Assembly (NCBI GenBank): GCA_949357655.1
Contig: CASHTG010000007.1
Location: 620,001-684,000, forward strand
Direction of reading: 5' to 3'
From: Parascedosporium putredinis
Lineage: Eukaryota; Ascomycota; Sordariomycetes; Microascales; Microascaceae
DNA length: 64,000 nucleotides
Made by a program: the position numbers and the translations under genes
Notes under the pieces: generated by a model
The model's input: the letters and a program-made list of their open reading frames with translations, nothing else
Told to the model about the DNA's origin: nothing
Database searches by the model: none
In this document: in pieces, positions 22,501 to 36,225 of the stretch
Layout of the letters: every line of letters begins with the position of its first letter
Numbering within the stretch: position 1 is the stretch's first letter

Positions 22501-25200
22501 CGCGCACGCGGCATCCACATGTTAGTGCCCGGAATACGCTCCGAGGTTTTCGTCTCCTCGTCCCCGCTAACGAATCGGGCTGGTTCAGCCAAGAGCCCTT
22601 CCGGTGCCCGCATGAGATTCGGTCCGTCGCGCTTCCTTGTTCTCTTGGCTTGGGTTGGCCTTTGCCGAGAACGCCGCGACCAAGGCCAGCCAGCCCCGAT
22701 CGCTAGTTTCAGTTTTCAAGCTGCTGCCGCCAATTTTCAAGCACCCCAGTTGTTCTATTTTATTATTATTTTTTTCTTTTCAATTGTATTCTTCCGTCTT
22801 CATCCATGTCCCGTCTCTTATTCCTATCTCGTGTGCTCTTTGTTGGCCATCTCTATTTCGCTCCTACATCTCGAATTCTTGGTTGTAGATGAGCACCTTG
22901 CGTCTTTTTTTTCTTTTTTATCCTCTTTAGTGCGTCCACTATTGCAGGATCGAACGCCTGGCGCAGTCCTTGCCTGCAATCACAGACCGAGGACCCTTTT
23001 TGCGCAACAAAGGGAGACGAATCTGAGGTGAACGGATGGAGGGATGGGGCATGAATATGCGTGGGACCTGACGATCCGTCTTGGCAGCCGGCCTTGGCAG
23101 ATAATCCCCGCCCAAACTCTCCTACGAATGCTGTTCATGCCACTACATGAGTTGCTCTTCGTCCGGAAAGTACGGCAGAGAACCGGAGAACTATATCGCA
23201 TCAAACACGAATCCATCAACAAGTGGCCAGACCGACCAGTCGATGTTGAAGGAGGGGAAGCACGCCTTGTTGATCCTTGTCCCTTTTTATTCTTTTTCCG
23301 ATCATTATAATTTTCCAATTTTAGAGAACATAAGCATGTCTTTTCATGCCCTCCGAGGTGGGTTTGGGGTCAAGGCGGAAGAGAAGGTATGAGGCAAGAT
23401 GCCTGTTAGAAAATTGCACTCCTAGATCAATCTTGTTTTCAAGATCGCGGCCTGCGTGGTAAAGACGAACAAGAAGCATTGTCGCGGGCGAGGCCGCAAG
23501 ATATAAGTACCGCATCAACTTTGGCGATTGGCCACGCTCGTCTTCATAAGCGTACGACGCCAACCCCAACGACCCTTGCCTACCGAGCATTGCCCCGTCC
23601 TTGGCCCTAAACTTGACCGTCTCGGACACCCCGCTCACACGACATGGACTTCTCGCTTATCACCGCCCGGGAATGGTCGGTCACCTTCACACCGAGAGAG
23701 AGAAAGAGCGGAGTGGACAGAGAGGGGAGAATATCTCTTCTCGGTTCTTCCGTGTAACCTCCCCTTCCCAAAGAGTCTTTCTGTACCACCGCCAACCTCC
23801 TCCTCTTCCATGTTTGCCTCATAGAAAGTCCGCATCCCCCTTATTTTGACGGAAACGCCCAATCCGGAGGTCTCTCCTCCCACGTTGTTTCGCTCGTGTC
23901 CCTCGGGCGTGCGTTACCTGCGGACGCGACCCTCTTTGTTCAATTTTCTGCAAACTCGCTACCGCGAACGAAAAGAGAAATCGGATGTCCTCGTACCCCT
24001 GTGCGACGGGCAACTTTTTCCGGTCCTGAATGTTTATTCCAGTGCATATCGAATTTTGCCTCTTTCGCCTCCTCTCAGGGTGCCATCTTCTTGTTCTCCT
24101 ATGCTTTCAGGTTTCCTGAGCCATAGTGCTTTTATGATGCCTCACATCTTACTGATCCTGCCCACGTTACTCTTCATCGAGTCTTGTGCCACGCTCTGAA
24201 CTTGGAATGCCGCAGGGCGGACGGCCTCGCCAACCCCCTACCATTCGATGGACGCTGCTTCTTTCCTCATTCCCAGATTGGGACGCACAGCGCGAGAGAA
24301 ACAGGCTCCCTCACGTTGAACGATCGAAACCGGCATTCGATGTCAGGTACCACACGCATCCCTTTTTGTTTTCTTTCTTCTTTTCGCTCCCGCTGCCAAG
24401 GACGGAAAGGGCAGTGCTCTTTCACTTTGTGTTTCTTCTCTCCATTTCTCCTCCCGGGTTACATCGACCTGGCTCTCGTACTGCATCTTGTCCCTTTGAC
24501 ATCGCACAGCGATCACGTTGATCACATTCGATATCTCCGGCTATAACCGTGCTCGACTTCGTACTCCCTGTGCCTTTTGTTTGTGTTTTTGAGAAGTGGA
24601 GGAAGCCGGGGCGCATGTCATCCCTGACGCCTTCCGTGAGCACCAAAACCACCGTAGGAGTTTCTCCGGCTTGAGCTTTGGATGATGTGATGTCAAATTA
24701 TCACATTCAATGTCCATTCCGTCACGTACCACGCGTTGGCCGGACTTCTCCTTCCAGCGCGGGATGTTCCTCCTCCTTCCCCCACGCCCCAGCCTTTACT
24801 CTACTCTCGTTTGCCATGTCATTTCCAACCCGCACACCCCCTCGCCGAGCAGAAAAGCAGACGTGTAGTTTTGCCCAATCTTCGAGGTTACACTAAACAC
24901 CATACTCTCTTCTCTCTCTTGTGACTTCCCTGGGTTGCCAGCTGCCCTCGCTTCGTGCCCCCGCCGCCGCTCCCCTTCCTTCTAAGCTCCTTGTGCTCCC
25001 CACTGTTGAACAACAATCCCGCCGCCCTTCATTTCCCTGGGGGTACACAAGGGTACCACGATCCCGGTTACTGATCGAAGGCTTCCCCAGGAAGCTGAAA
25101 GCCAAGGGTAGATCTATTCCCGTTTCCTTCGTTGCCTGGCCACGTCTACCCCACCGCTCTTGTTCTTCTCAAAGGGTAGTTGTGGCGGGAGGTATGTGCA
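19549..25200. other. Gene-poor region, part 1: GH128 promoter, then no supported gene
   Basis: From 19549 to about 20620 the plus strand is extremely GA-rich, so CT-rich on the GH128 strand; this fits its promoter and leader and explains the long but low-complexity open frames there. From 21.7 to 25.2 kb the plus strand is mostly CT-rich. A 105-codon minus-strand frame at 23321-23638 has balanced composition but no recognisable family. A short TGGCAT-like repeat lies at 20630-20655. Confidence 0.5.
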
Positions 25201-27130
25201 AAGCGGCGTTATGGTCCTAGTCGTAGGTTCAACCTCAACAAAGTTGAGTTGGCTGATAATGATGCCCCGGACGAAAGGAGGGAGGGCGAATGAAACGTTT
25301 CGTATAGGAACTCGCGTTCTGGAGGTCAAGGAGAGCCCGTAGGGGATGGCTCACGTCCAGAAAGCGCCTCGTAAAGGTGTTGAGTCGTCTTTAACGTTAG
25401 CCGTCGAGTTTGGACTCCCAGTGGGATCACTGAAGCACCTCCTGTGTTATCGTATGTTTGCCGATTCCCCGAGAAGCTAGAAATGGTGGAATTCGAGCCG
25501 GCTATTAGACGAGGAAGACGCAAAATAGGTAGATAACCGGGTCACCGGCTGTTACAACCAGCGCTCGTTTGTGCCCTGGAATTGCTATCATCAGAAAAGC
25601 CTTGTAAAGAAGTAGAAGATGAACCTCTTTGTTTTTCGAGGACCTCTTCAGCCTCCTCATACCTTGCAGACGCCTCCTGGCTTCGGATTTGTAGGAGTAT
25701 GTACATTTTACCAATCATCAAGAACCTGCGCCATCAAAGTCGGGTTCTGGGGTGTAATCCTCATAAGACAGAACGGTTAATGGCTCGTACGGGGCTTTAG
25801 CTGGAGTGTGAGGTCTTCCTTTGAGCTCAGAACCTCCCCTTACTGTCGCCATGTTTCTATCTTGGCGGCCAAGCCCGACCTTTCACAATCCACGAGCCTC
25901 TCCGGCGCTTCTCGAGAGGAGGTGAATATCCGTGACTAATGGCACCTTGCGGGCTTCTTGTGCCCACTCGAACTTAGTCCTATCTATATCTTGTTCGCGG
26001 ATCTCAAAATGCCATGGATGGCGTCCATTAGACCTCCCTTTGGCATAGTGAGTTCCATGAAATATTAAGACGACCCTCGGGATTACTCCCCAGAAGTATG
26101 CTTATGGCGGACATGAAGGTGGTCAACGAGCAAGGTATATCAGACTCAGACCTCCATAGGGGTTTGGTCATATATCGATGGCTAGTCTTCCATCACGGAG
26201 ACGAGCCAGAGCTAAGTACTCGAAGCTCAAGTCCTCGCCGCAGTGAGGCCCATTTGAACTTCGTCGGCCTTGACTACTAGTATCGGCTTCTTTGAGCTCA
26301 AACTTGTGACCTTATCTCGCGTGTGAATTAGCACATGGATGATAGGAGAACCATATGTGGACTAGAAGACTTCGTTAGATACCACTGCCGCTTTGTGTGT
26401 AAGGGGAATAGAGCTGCTCCGATAAAAGTTGAACTAGCGGAATATCTGGAGTCTGGGCCTCATATGCCTTGTTCGAGAGAATATTAGCGGGAAGTTGGGG
26501 GAAGCAGGATCTAGAAAGGCGTCACCAACAATATACGGGCTGCTCTAGAGCAGGAAATAAACTTACTACTTGAATCGGATGGCACCTATTATATTGATGA
26601 CACGAAGGGATTGTAATGAAGAGGAACTCTGAGGCTACCATGAAAAGGAGATTCAGCTTCGTATACGATTAGAATCGCGAGGAGATAGCATACGCACATA
26701 CCTGCTAGACTCAAACAGAGGCCCAACGAGCTCTCAACGGCTTTTCCATTCACTACTCAATAGCCTAGGACACTAAAGCTTCTTCTTAGGATCATAGCAA
26801 TAATAGAGGTATCCTTTTCGAGAAAGATTAAGGAAACAAAGGCAGGCAGCATCTCACTACGCCTACTATCCCCGAGAAGCATAGAATGGAATTCTCCTCG
26901 TCCACCTTGACATCGTTTCCGGCGAAGAAACGAATCTGTAGGAACGGAGAAAGCATCTCCGGAGAAGCGAGAGCTACATTTACCTCTCTCCTCCATATCA
27001 AACAAAAAGATAACAACACGAGTAGTTGGATATTTCCGTATAGTTCGCTTGTACGACATACGATGCACGTACAAACCCGCTTCTCGCTTCTTTCGCTTCT
27101 CGCCCCTCGCTTCCCGGATCTCGCTTAACC
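25201..27130. other. Gene-poor region, part 2: lower-GC block around a coding relic
   Basis: Base composition is more balanced here than in the flanking pyrimidine-rich blocks, and both strands carry short protein-like frames broken by stops. Apart from the relic at 25505-26101 I see no gene. The block could be a decayed insertion; no terminal repeats or target-site duplication were found by eye. Confidence 0.4.
25505..26101 (-). pseudogene. Degenerate coding relic, family unknown
   Basis: One minus-strand frame runs from 26101 to 25505 interrupted only by TGA at 25883-25885 and 25718-25720, with protein-like composition throughout. Characteristic stretches are IFHGTHYAKGRSNGRHPWHF, YEPLTVLSYEDYTPEPDFDG and YKSEARRRLQ. 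Near 25660 a shift into another frame continues as YEEAEEVLEKQRGSSS, which looks like the natural continuation of the coiled segment. Both TGA codons could come from CGA by C-to-T change, as repeat-induced point mutation would make, but that is inference. It may be a decayed repeat-family gene or transposon fragment. I cannot name it. Confidence 0.35.
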
Positions 27131-30100
27131 ACCCAACTCCATATTGTCTCCCGGGCCCCGGCCTTGCTTGATTCTTTTGGAACTTTGCAGTGGTCGGCGG
27201 CAAGCAGAACACGATAACCGAGGGATGATGGAGGGGGCAGGGGAGGCAAAGAAGGCCTGACCGGGTTCCGGGAGCGAGGAAAGGACAGGCAAGCAAACAC
27301 TCGATCCGGACCAAGGAGGACAGGGGAGGGGGCAATTGGAGGGGAAGAGGTAGCAACTATGGAGACGATAGATGGACGCTTGTCGTCGTGCTCGCGGCGG
27401 CCGGTCGTCGCCTGGCCCCGTACCCCCGAAACGCTCGTTTCCGAGTCTGACGAGATCCGGACCCTGCCGCTAGCCTAATTCCTTTTTTTCTCCCTACCTA
27501 CCTACCTTGCTGCTACTCAGCGGACTCCTACATTTAGCTTTCTTTGTTTTTCCTCTTGTTCTTCTGCGTCTCTCGTCCCCCTCCTCCTTCGCGGCTGACC
27601 TTTGGCCGGGGCGATATCCGGCCTTCCCCCTTGGCGCTTGCGTATGCACCCATCCATCTTCTTTGTAGAGGAGGGAAGAAGGGGGTGGGGGAGGCTTGAA
27701 TGTTAACTAAAGTACATGAGTAGCAGTCAGGGCCGCTGTAATAACGCAGGAGAAGAAAAAAAGTGGCTTTATGAATGCCGGAAGGGGGGATGGGGCGTCG
27801 TCCATGGTGGGATCCGTGTTATCACTCCCACCTTGCCTCCCCTCCCTTCTCTAGCCTTCTTCCCCCAGCGCCGTGATCGATAGTCCGGAGTGCGAAAACG
27901 GGCTTGTCCAGAGAAACCCGCTCCCCGCTCCCCGCCCCCCGTTTGGTGGGTTTTGTGACGTCCGGACACCTGCCCCCTGCCTTTGGCCCCTAGTTCTTAC
28001 GTACATTTCTATTTCTGTTTCTCAAATACTGAAGCACCGGGCCTCTTCTACTTTGCTCATTGTGGCGAGGGGCGTAAAAGTGGGAGAACAATGAGGAGGG
28101 GGAGAGCCGCCTGCACCTGGAAACAGCATATGCTACGAAGTGAAACAACATGGGACGAAACCTCCGTCGTTCCTATGCAAGGCGACTTTCTGCCCCCGCC
28201 CCCTCTCTGGCCTATACACCTCTTCCTCCCCATCCTAGGCACAGGGAAAAAGAAAAGGGAGGGAAAAAAAGAGCACGAGAAAGCCTAGTCCCCCTCCCTC
28301 AAGTTGCTCACTTACTCGTTCACCTAGCGTCACAACCACTTCCACCTCTCAACCTTTGCCTCCCCGCTTCTCTCCCTCTTCTCTTCGACCATGCAGTGAC
28401 CGCGCCCCCGTATGCTGTGCATCTGACCCGCTTTCCCATTCTCGATACTAATCCCCCCTAACTCCCCTTTCCTTTTGTTTTCCTTTTCCTGCATTGTGGC
28501 TTCTAGTTCGGCGGGCTACATGACGAGGATGCGGGAGGAAACACCAAGCCTGCAGGATCGCATTTCTACAAAACCGATGGCGCCGGCCTAACTCGCGGCT
28601 CAATGGCGCAACATGGTTGCCTCCCCCTCCTCCCCCGTTCTGTTCTTCTCATCCGTGGAGGGATGGGCGATGGCCAGGGAGTGAATGGAAAGTCCGCAAA
28701 ATGAGGCTGGAGGTAACTAGGTAGGGTAGGCCAGCCGATCTGCTCCCTTTTCCCCGACCGCCCCTCTAGAGGAAGGAATGTAGTCGATGACAAAAGGACT
28801 TGATGCTTTCGCGGCCCCCGGATCCTGTTCAATCGAGCCTGCTTGCCCCCCTCCGATCCCACGATGGCTATTCCGTAAGCGCCCTCTTGGCCTGTGCATA
28901 TCTATTTCCGGATCCAGCCCTGTTCATGATTCAAGCATCTCCGGGCATAGAAGAACTTGATCTCGTGATCACCTCTGTTTCCAAGAGTGACGGCACCTTG
29001 CATCATGCTCTCTTGTTTCCACGCTTCCTATTCTCGATCGAAAGCCCTCTCCTTCCTCGCTTACACCCCCTCCCGTCTCCTCTCTGTCCCGTCTTTCTCA
29101 CGCCGCTTTCCTTGCTTCATGCAGACTAGGCCAAGGCCATGAGATCAGGCCATTGTGGCAGCAGGCCAAGAAACGAAGATGGGTGCTGGAGCTAACAAGA
29201 GGGGACTTTCTTTTCTTGCATAGTCTTTTGCTCAAGGCTGGCTCTCCAAGAGAGGTAGGGAAAAGGCCCAGTGATGGAAACACTAGTATTTGAAAAACGA
29301 TTGCCACAGGATCTCTCTAACCACTTACTCCGGCTGGCTCCTGCATGACGCCGTCGGTTTCTGCTCATGCTCACGCCCCCTCCTTTCTCACTTTTGCCAT
29401 CTATCATCCCGCCATCGACTTACTGCTGGTCTTTGTTTTGTTAGCTTCGCCACTGCTCTGGCGCCTTGTTCGTTTCCCATCTACTTTTTCACTCTTGCAT
29501 GGATCTTAGAAAGGGGGGCAGAAGCGAACAAAGTGGGAGCTAGAGGGGGCTAGAGTTTCGTGAAGATGGTGAGCCGAAGAGAGACCTCGTCCTCGGTCTG
29601 ACAGGTAAGAGGTCATGGGGTGAAGGAATCAAACTTGTTCTGGCGAAGAGAGTGGCTGGGATTTCGAGGCCCCGAGGGAGGTAGGGCGACACAATGCAGA
29701 AGATGTCCAGCCGATCACTTGGTTGATCTGACACTTCCGATCTACCAAGTTCTTCAGATCAAGCAGCAGGATTGAAACGGCGATGAAGAGAGTGACACAA
29801 AAGATTCAGACTAGAGAAGAAGGCGAAAATGAAGCCGAAGCAAGGACAGAAAGCGACGTGAAGCTAGTCCAGAGAGGGAGACTGGGTGGATTTAAAGAAA
29901 GAGAGATGGACAGAGACAGAGTAAGAGCCAAGGAAAACAGGATATGGTGAAGCCTGGAATCCACGAGGCTGGCAGTATTAGAGGGTTTTCCTTCTAGACT
30001 AGCTTGGGCACCATGTTTCGAATAACCGATATGAATAGTCTGAGAATCATCACTCCAGACCTTTGCCCTCTCTATCCCTCCACTTTTGGGTGGAAAATTG

Positions 30101-31050
30101 TCAAAAAGCACAGGGTTTAAACCATTGACGGCCTTGTCTAGGGGTCACTTCTTGGTGCACTGCATCTCCACTTGTTGCAGAAACTGCCCTCGCTTGTTAC
30201 CCATCACTTCTCATCCATTCTACTCACTCTGGTTTCTTCTCTGTCCCTCAATGTCGCCACCTTGTTTTCCTGCGTCCGAGATTTGAGATTTATCTGGATC
30301 TCATGACTGTAAGGCAAGATTATGGGGAAGAGCCGAGCCCTCGAAAAAGACAAACCCGTCAAAAACAAAACTTGCGCTGTATGACGAAGAGAAGCTAGAA
30401 AATAGAGTGAGCACCATGAGTAGCCTTCCCCATCTACTGTTGCTACCACTGTTTCTGCTTGTGACTGTAGCATTTCTGCCATCGCCACGTTCTTCAAAGA
30501 GCTTGATCGGAAGCGCTTGTCAAACCTGAGAACTTGGCTTGAATTGGCAAAACGCCTTCTTCCCCGCGTTTACACTTAGCTACATCGTTTCACTCTGTCT
30601 TCTTTTTCCCTCTGCGACTGTCGTAGCCCCCGCAGGAGAGGGGGCTTCCATCTTGCATTTCATATCCCACGCTGTCGTAAAGTATGTCTTCCCTCTCCCG
30701 AGACTGCCCCTGGGACGACATAGCTGTCACAGAATGGGAATGGTATAGGAGACTCGGCTCCGGGGGACGCAAGGGATGAGGCGTGAGGAATGGATGAGGA
30801 GAGCTATAGGGAACACATGGGATCTTGGAACTGGGATCAGGGATATCAAAGATCGTGGGACAGGTAGAGAGAACGAAGAGGGAAAAAGAGAGACGGCTAA
30901 AGGAGGGAAGGAAGAGTCGGGGGAAGAGAAGGACGAAGCGGAAAACATGAAAAGTTGGGGAACAAGAGTCCACGTGCGACGACGACCACTTCTCTTCTCT
31001 CGTTGAACAGGAGGGAGCACAACACAAAGCGTAACCAAGCTCCCCGAGAA

Positions 31051-31080
31051 TGCTTGCTCGTGCTTGCTCGTGCTTGTTCA
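31051..31080. repeat. Tandem decamer, three copies
   Basis: TGCTTGCTCG occurs twice, followed by a third copy with two changes (TGCTTGTTCA). Confidence 0.85.
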
Positions 31081-32372
31081 TGCCTCGGTCCTCACCGTGC
31101 TATGCTTTTCAGCTAGTCTCTCTCCCGCTCCTGTCCCTCTCAATCCCAACCCCCCTTCTCCTTTGGCTTGGAGTCTAGCAGCAGCAGAGGGGAACGCCGG
31201 ACATCGTCGGCTTTCCGCACCTGCTTCCCCGATTCTCCCGCCTCCAACCTCCCACCTCCATCCCTTGGTCTGTTTTCGCCTCTCCTTTGCTCCTCTGATA
31301 TCATTGTTCCCTCGGAGACGCGACAGAGGATGTCATGGGGAGGTGGGGGGGCATTGTGCCAAGTTCCTTTGTCCCGATCTTTGCTCTTCCCTCTGGGCAA
31401 AGCTCGTGACGGTACTTTGGTCCGCCGCTCAGTCTCACGAGAGTGGCGAAGGGGTCTCCATAGGCCTTCCTTTCACTCTACTTCCTCGTAGAAGGTCTCA
31501 ATGGCCCGCTCTCCAAGTGCGACCCTACCCGAGCTCTCACTTCAAGAAACAGAGCGGGAGAGTGAGAGGCAGAGTGAGATGACGCCACAAAAGTGGAAAA
31601 GAAAATGGTTGGGACTCGATTCGCATCTCTTCTTTCTCGGCATCCAGCCGCTTCCTATCCCCCGAGTGACGAGTCCTTTCGGGGTTTCGTGATGGTTTAA
31701 TCTCGCCACTATGGAACGGTCAAGACAGGCGGGCAGGAGAGCGAGAGCGAGAGACAAAGATAGGATATGGAAGCGTGTAGATAGTTAGAATTACACCCGG
31801 TCAAAAGTTGTTATCAAACCTTTTTCTCTCTTTCAGGTCCCCGATCGAACTCTCGCGAGATCCCCCTCCCCTGGAACTCATTTCCTCTTGTCCGGCCTAA
31901 AACGAGTTCGAATCACGAAAGGGCAGCTACCGCGATACGAGCGCGTCCAAAGGCCCGCCCATATTCAGCGCGCTCGCGCCTCGCTATTGAAGGTTTGAAT
32001 TTCGCGAATGTGAACCATGGTCTCTAGCTGACTTTTTGATTGCCCATTCGCACTCCCACCGTTGCATCCCTCTCTCTCCTCTCGCCCTTTCCGGCTGGCG
32101 TGAAGAAGACAGCTCAGCGCAGAAGAGTGATGGTGCTGGCCCCATATCGCTAAAGCTCATCTCGGGCGACTCACTCGACAGCCGCGTATCTGGCCAAGGA
32201 TGGGGGCTGGACTTTCTTCTCGCCAACTGTCTCGTTCCCCTGATGATCAGACACGGATTCCCCATCATCATCACCAAATTAGGGCAAAACACACAAGTGA
32301 AAAAGGGGCTGACGTGCGTGTGGACGAAAGGGAGGGGGTGATGGGAGAGAATGGTACGATGGCCGTTTCCTT

Positions 32373-32404
32373 CCCCTTCCTCCCCTTCCTCCCCTTCCTC
32401 CCCT
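32373..32404. repeat. Tandem nonamer CCCCTTCCT, about 3.5 copies
   Basis: Three perfect units of nine bases plus a partial one, inside a CT-rich block. Confidence 0.85.
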
Positions 32405-35400
32405 TTCCCAGTAGTACTAGATGGGGGGCGTGGCTACGTAGAACAAGACCAGACAACTCTATCAATTTGGTGGATCCCCATCATCCGTGATAGGGGACTC
32501 AGTTTGGGAAGGATTCTTTCCTCCCCGTCCCCTGTTGGCCAAGGCAGAGCATTTGATGCCACCATGCCAATGGTAGCAAGACCAACTCATTTCGCTGGTT
32601 CCAGGGACCCAAAACACGGGATACACTTATTTTCCCTCCTCTCCCCTTCTCCTTGATAGCTGGGATGAGGTGATGGTGGGGCAAAGGAAGCGAGTCAAAG
32701 TCAGCACAGGACTCGGATAGACTCGAGACCTGTGCTCGTGTGAATCATAATAAGATGAAGAAGACGACCAGATGTGAGCGAGGGGGAGGGAAAGGGGTAC
32801 CAAGGTAGTAAGGGAGTGGAAGCCAGCGACAGGAGATAGAGAGAGAAGGGAGGTAGAAAGGGGGTACAGATGGATGGCGGACGGTGGACGCTTCCCCTAG
32901 GCTTGGGAACAGCCCCAGACTAGAGCCCCGGTTAAGGCTATTGCGTTAAAGTGCTTGCGTCCAACCTGGAGATCGTTGGAGATCCAGGGCCTCTGCTCGA
33001 TCCCAACACATATTCCTCGATCCACTCCCATGAACTTGTCTTTCCTTGTCCTCTCTCGAGAACAGCTGTAAGCTCTTAAAGCACGTATCCGGGACGTCTT
33101 AGATCAGGTACGCCCCCTCTCCCCACCTTGGCCTCTCCCTCTAGAGCTCTTTCTCTTCTCACACACTCACCCGGTATCTGTTTTCACCCTCCCCGTACTG
33201 ATTGTTGGGACACTCCCTCCACCCCCCTTTCCCTTGCCTGCTCTTACTCGGCCGCCTCGTTGTATTGAAGCCAAGGAAGGGAAGTGGGGAGATGTGGAGG
33301 CGTGTCTATGATGGGCGTCGACTCGCGGAAAGAGGGTTTGTCTTTTAGATTTGGCCCGAATAGGATATATCGCTTGCGTGAATGACGAAGGAAAGGGAAA
33401 GGAAAAAACAACAATGGGTGGGTTCGCTGGGTCGCGAGGCCGAGCACAAGGTCTCGATGGCTCGCGGCTTTGCCGTACTGGGTAGAAAGAGGGGCGGTTT
33501 GGGGAAGGGGGAACAATTGAAAAGAGGGCAAATAGGGATGGTGAGATGGGGGTTCAGTTGAGCAAGAGGTCTCGGTTCCTGCAAGTAATCTAACTGAGGG
33601 GCACGATAGGAACGGGTATAGGAAGGCCTGGGAAAAAGAAAAGAGAGCACTAGGGAAAAAAAGAATAAATCGAATTCGGGGGTAATAGTACGGTTAGGAC
33701 TCGAGAAATGGCAGTGGGAGAGTAGGAAACTCGAGGGAGGGAAAAGAAATAAAAAGAGAAAAAGAAAAGAAAAGAATGGAGGGCGAGACAAGATGGGAGG
33801 GAGGGGAGCATACCTTGTCTGAGACCATTCCCAAATGGGGGTGTCCATCAGTCTCTCTCTGCCCATCAAGGGAATCAAGGGAGGGAAAACAAAAAGGATG
33901 GTCAATGTGGGCCGGGTTCGAGTGAGGACGCAGTGCGTCATCGCTCCTCTGAAACGTATGCTCGAAGCCGAGAGCGAAAGGGAAAGCAACGGGGATAGGG
34001 ACCGGGGGAGGGGTGCGATCACAAAGAAAGGCTCGGGGAGATCGGTCGAAGCTATGGGCCCAGGGAGAGATTGCCGGAGGGGCAGAAGGGAAGAGGGAGG
34101 GAAAGCTCTGGGGGTGTAAGGCGATGGAACGGGAAATTTGGTGGGTAGCGCCGAATTGGCAATGATGGCCCCGTCGAGTCTTGCCCGGCTCGTTACTGTC
34201 GATCGGAGGCGGGGGGATAGTCGGGGTTCATCGTCGGCGGTGGGAGTGATGCGAAATGCTCGCCCCAAAAAAGGGGAAGACGAATGTTGGGCTTTTGGCA
34301 AGATTTCGGACCGGCAGGGCGAGTTTGCCGATGCGAGCCATCCATTACTTTGAGTCCCGGTGCTCCGGAATGTAGCATCCGGAGGGGGCAGCGCAGGCGA
34401 AAATGGAACCTGGAAATACTCGGTAGGGTAGACGAGATAAGCCGCACCGCACCGCATTGCAGCCTGCCCGACCACCGAACCTTCTTCCCCCTTAAGGCCA
34501 AAATAATGGACGGTCGTCGAATGCAGAGCTCCGATTCCGAGGAGATATCAATTGATGGCACCTCCATCTTTCTCTCTCCTGAGGCTCAAACTGATTCAAG
34601 CCTTTGAGGCGTCCGCTCCCCTCTTGTTGTTGGAGTGTGAATGCTACGCTCCCACTCGCCCAGACTAGCCCAGGCTCACTAAGCCTTTCGCAGTCCGGTA
34701 AGCACCCCACCTCGACACCTATTCACCGAAGAATTGCAACCCATCCTTCGATTCTTCCAACCCGGTTTGATGGGACCGACGTATCGGGGAGCAGGCCACC
34801 ATGCAGTCATGCAGAGGGTTGTGGTAACGAAAACAAACTCTAAAATGGAGAATCGCCCAAAAGGATTGATTGCACTCGCTACATGTAGCGAAGCAGTGGC
34901 GACAACTGCCCTCCTCCCCGCTTGGGGCTGACAAAACGTGAGGTCGGCCTTTCGAGCGGGCGGCGGGGTTAACTCTCTCCGTGTTCCCCGCCTCTTCCCC
35001 CTTCTTTCCGGCCGGTTGCTACCCTAATGCGAACCGCCGATAATCCTGGCTCATCATCATTTTCCCCACCGTAAATCCCGAGCGTTGGCCCCCTCCTTCC
35101 TCTGCGCTCCGTAGAGGTAGAGCCCGGATGCTCCCCAATTCCATTCTCGGTAATCAGCGTAATTCTTTTTTTTTTTCGGTCCCTGGCAGCATCTGTACCG
35201 AAAGTTGAGTTTATTACGAGGAAGCCTACTCTCGTGTGGTGGTGGCATAGATGTTTTGCTCAAGTCCGCCGTCAACCCCCGTTACCTCCGTGCGGTGGCC
35301 GGGCGCGGCCTTGACCTGTCCTACTTGCAAATACTCATCCTATAGGCGATAACAGCCGACCAGGGCCAAGCGAGGAACAAACGAGGGGATAAGCGAGGGC

Positions 35401-36201
35401 TTAAACAGCAATCAAGGGAAACTTGAAAATAGGTTCGAATAAATGATCCAAATGTAGAAATGGTGGCGACGAAAGAAGAGGGACAAGAAAAAAAGAAAGG
35501 AAAACAGCATCCATCAATCCATAATGTTGTCAATGGTCTGTCTGCGCCTGAACAAAAAGAGAGCGAGATGCCCACCCTCCCACGGACTGACAGGACGCCT
35601 CACCTTCAGAAAAGGAACAAGTCCTGCGACGCCACCCACACCACGGACGACTTACACGCAATCCTTTTTTTGTTTGGTCGTTTTCTTTCTTTCATTCTTC
35701 CTCCACGAGCCCACCGGAGTCTAGATGCATGGAAAATGCCCACCTATGTGTGGATATGCGTTGTGTGCCCACCTTGGCGCTTTGCTGGTTGTCGCTCATT
35801 GCCACGGGGGCGCAGGCAGTGAAAGAACGACGATTGTAAAGAAAAGAATCAATCGAAACCGCATGATCGAAACGTGTCAGCAAAGCCGGCATCCCACTTC
35901 TCCCATCGTGCATATAATTCATCTAGATTGTAGGCGGGCCAAGGCAAGGCGACAAGTCAAAGCAACTCGAGAGGACACCGAAAGAAAAAGGAAACCCAAA
36001 AAGTTCCGTACTGTAGTGTAGTCGAGCCCCTAAAACAAAAGCGAACAAAGCCCTCTGTCCACGAAACTCTCCCCCATGTGCGCCCTTATCCTGCCAGCCG
36101 TCGTCATCCTGACGAGCCCACCTGGTGCCGAATCGATAATAGCATCCTGCCAAAAGAAAAACCACAGGCCGAGCCGGCAACAATCTCTAGTGCCTTGGGC
36201 C

Positions 36202-36225
36202 AGAGAGAGAGAGAGAGAGAGAGAG
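36202..36225. repeat. (AG)n microsatellite
   Basis: About 12 AG units, intergenic. Confidence 0.9.

Larger units (their letters stand above)
27131..33240. other. Gene-poor region, part 3: repeated CT-rich blocks
   Basis: Blocks of strong CT bias on the plus strand recur (for example 27480-27600, 28300-28480, 29040-29110, 29360-29510, 30560-30700, 31090-31480, 32340-32410, 33110-33240), separated by GA-rich blocks such as 29780-29940 and 30770-30960. No conserved protein is seen in any frame. Small tandem repeats lie at 31051-31080 and 32373-32404. Confidence 0.5.

Noticed and set aside
33345..34475. 376-codon open frame on the minus strand, the longest in the gene-poor region
   Set aside because: Its composition follows the GA bias of the plus strand (Pro, Ser, Leu, Phe-rich low complexity). 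There is no domain or intron pattern, and the bias alone can keep the frame open.
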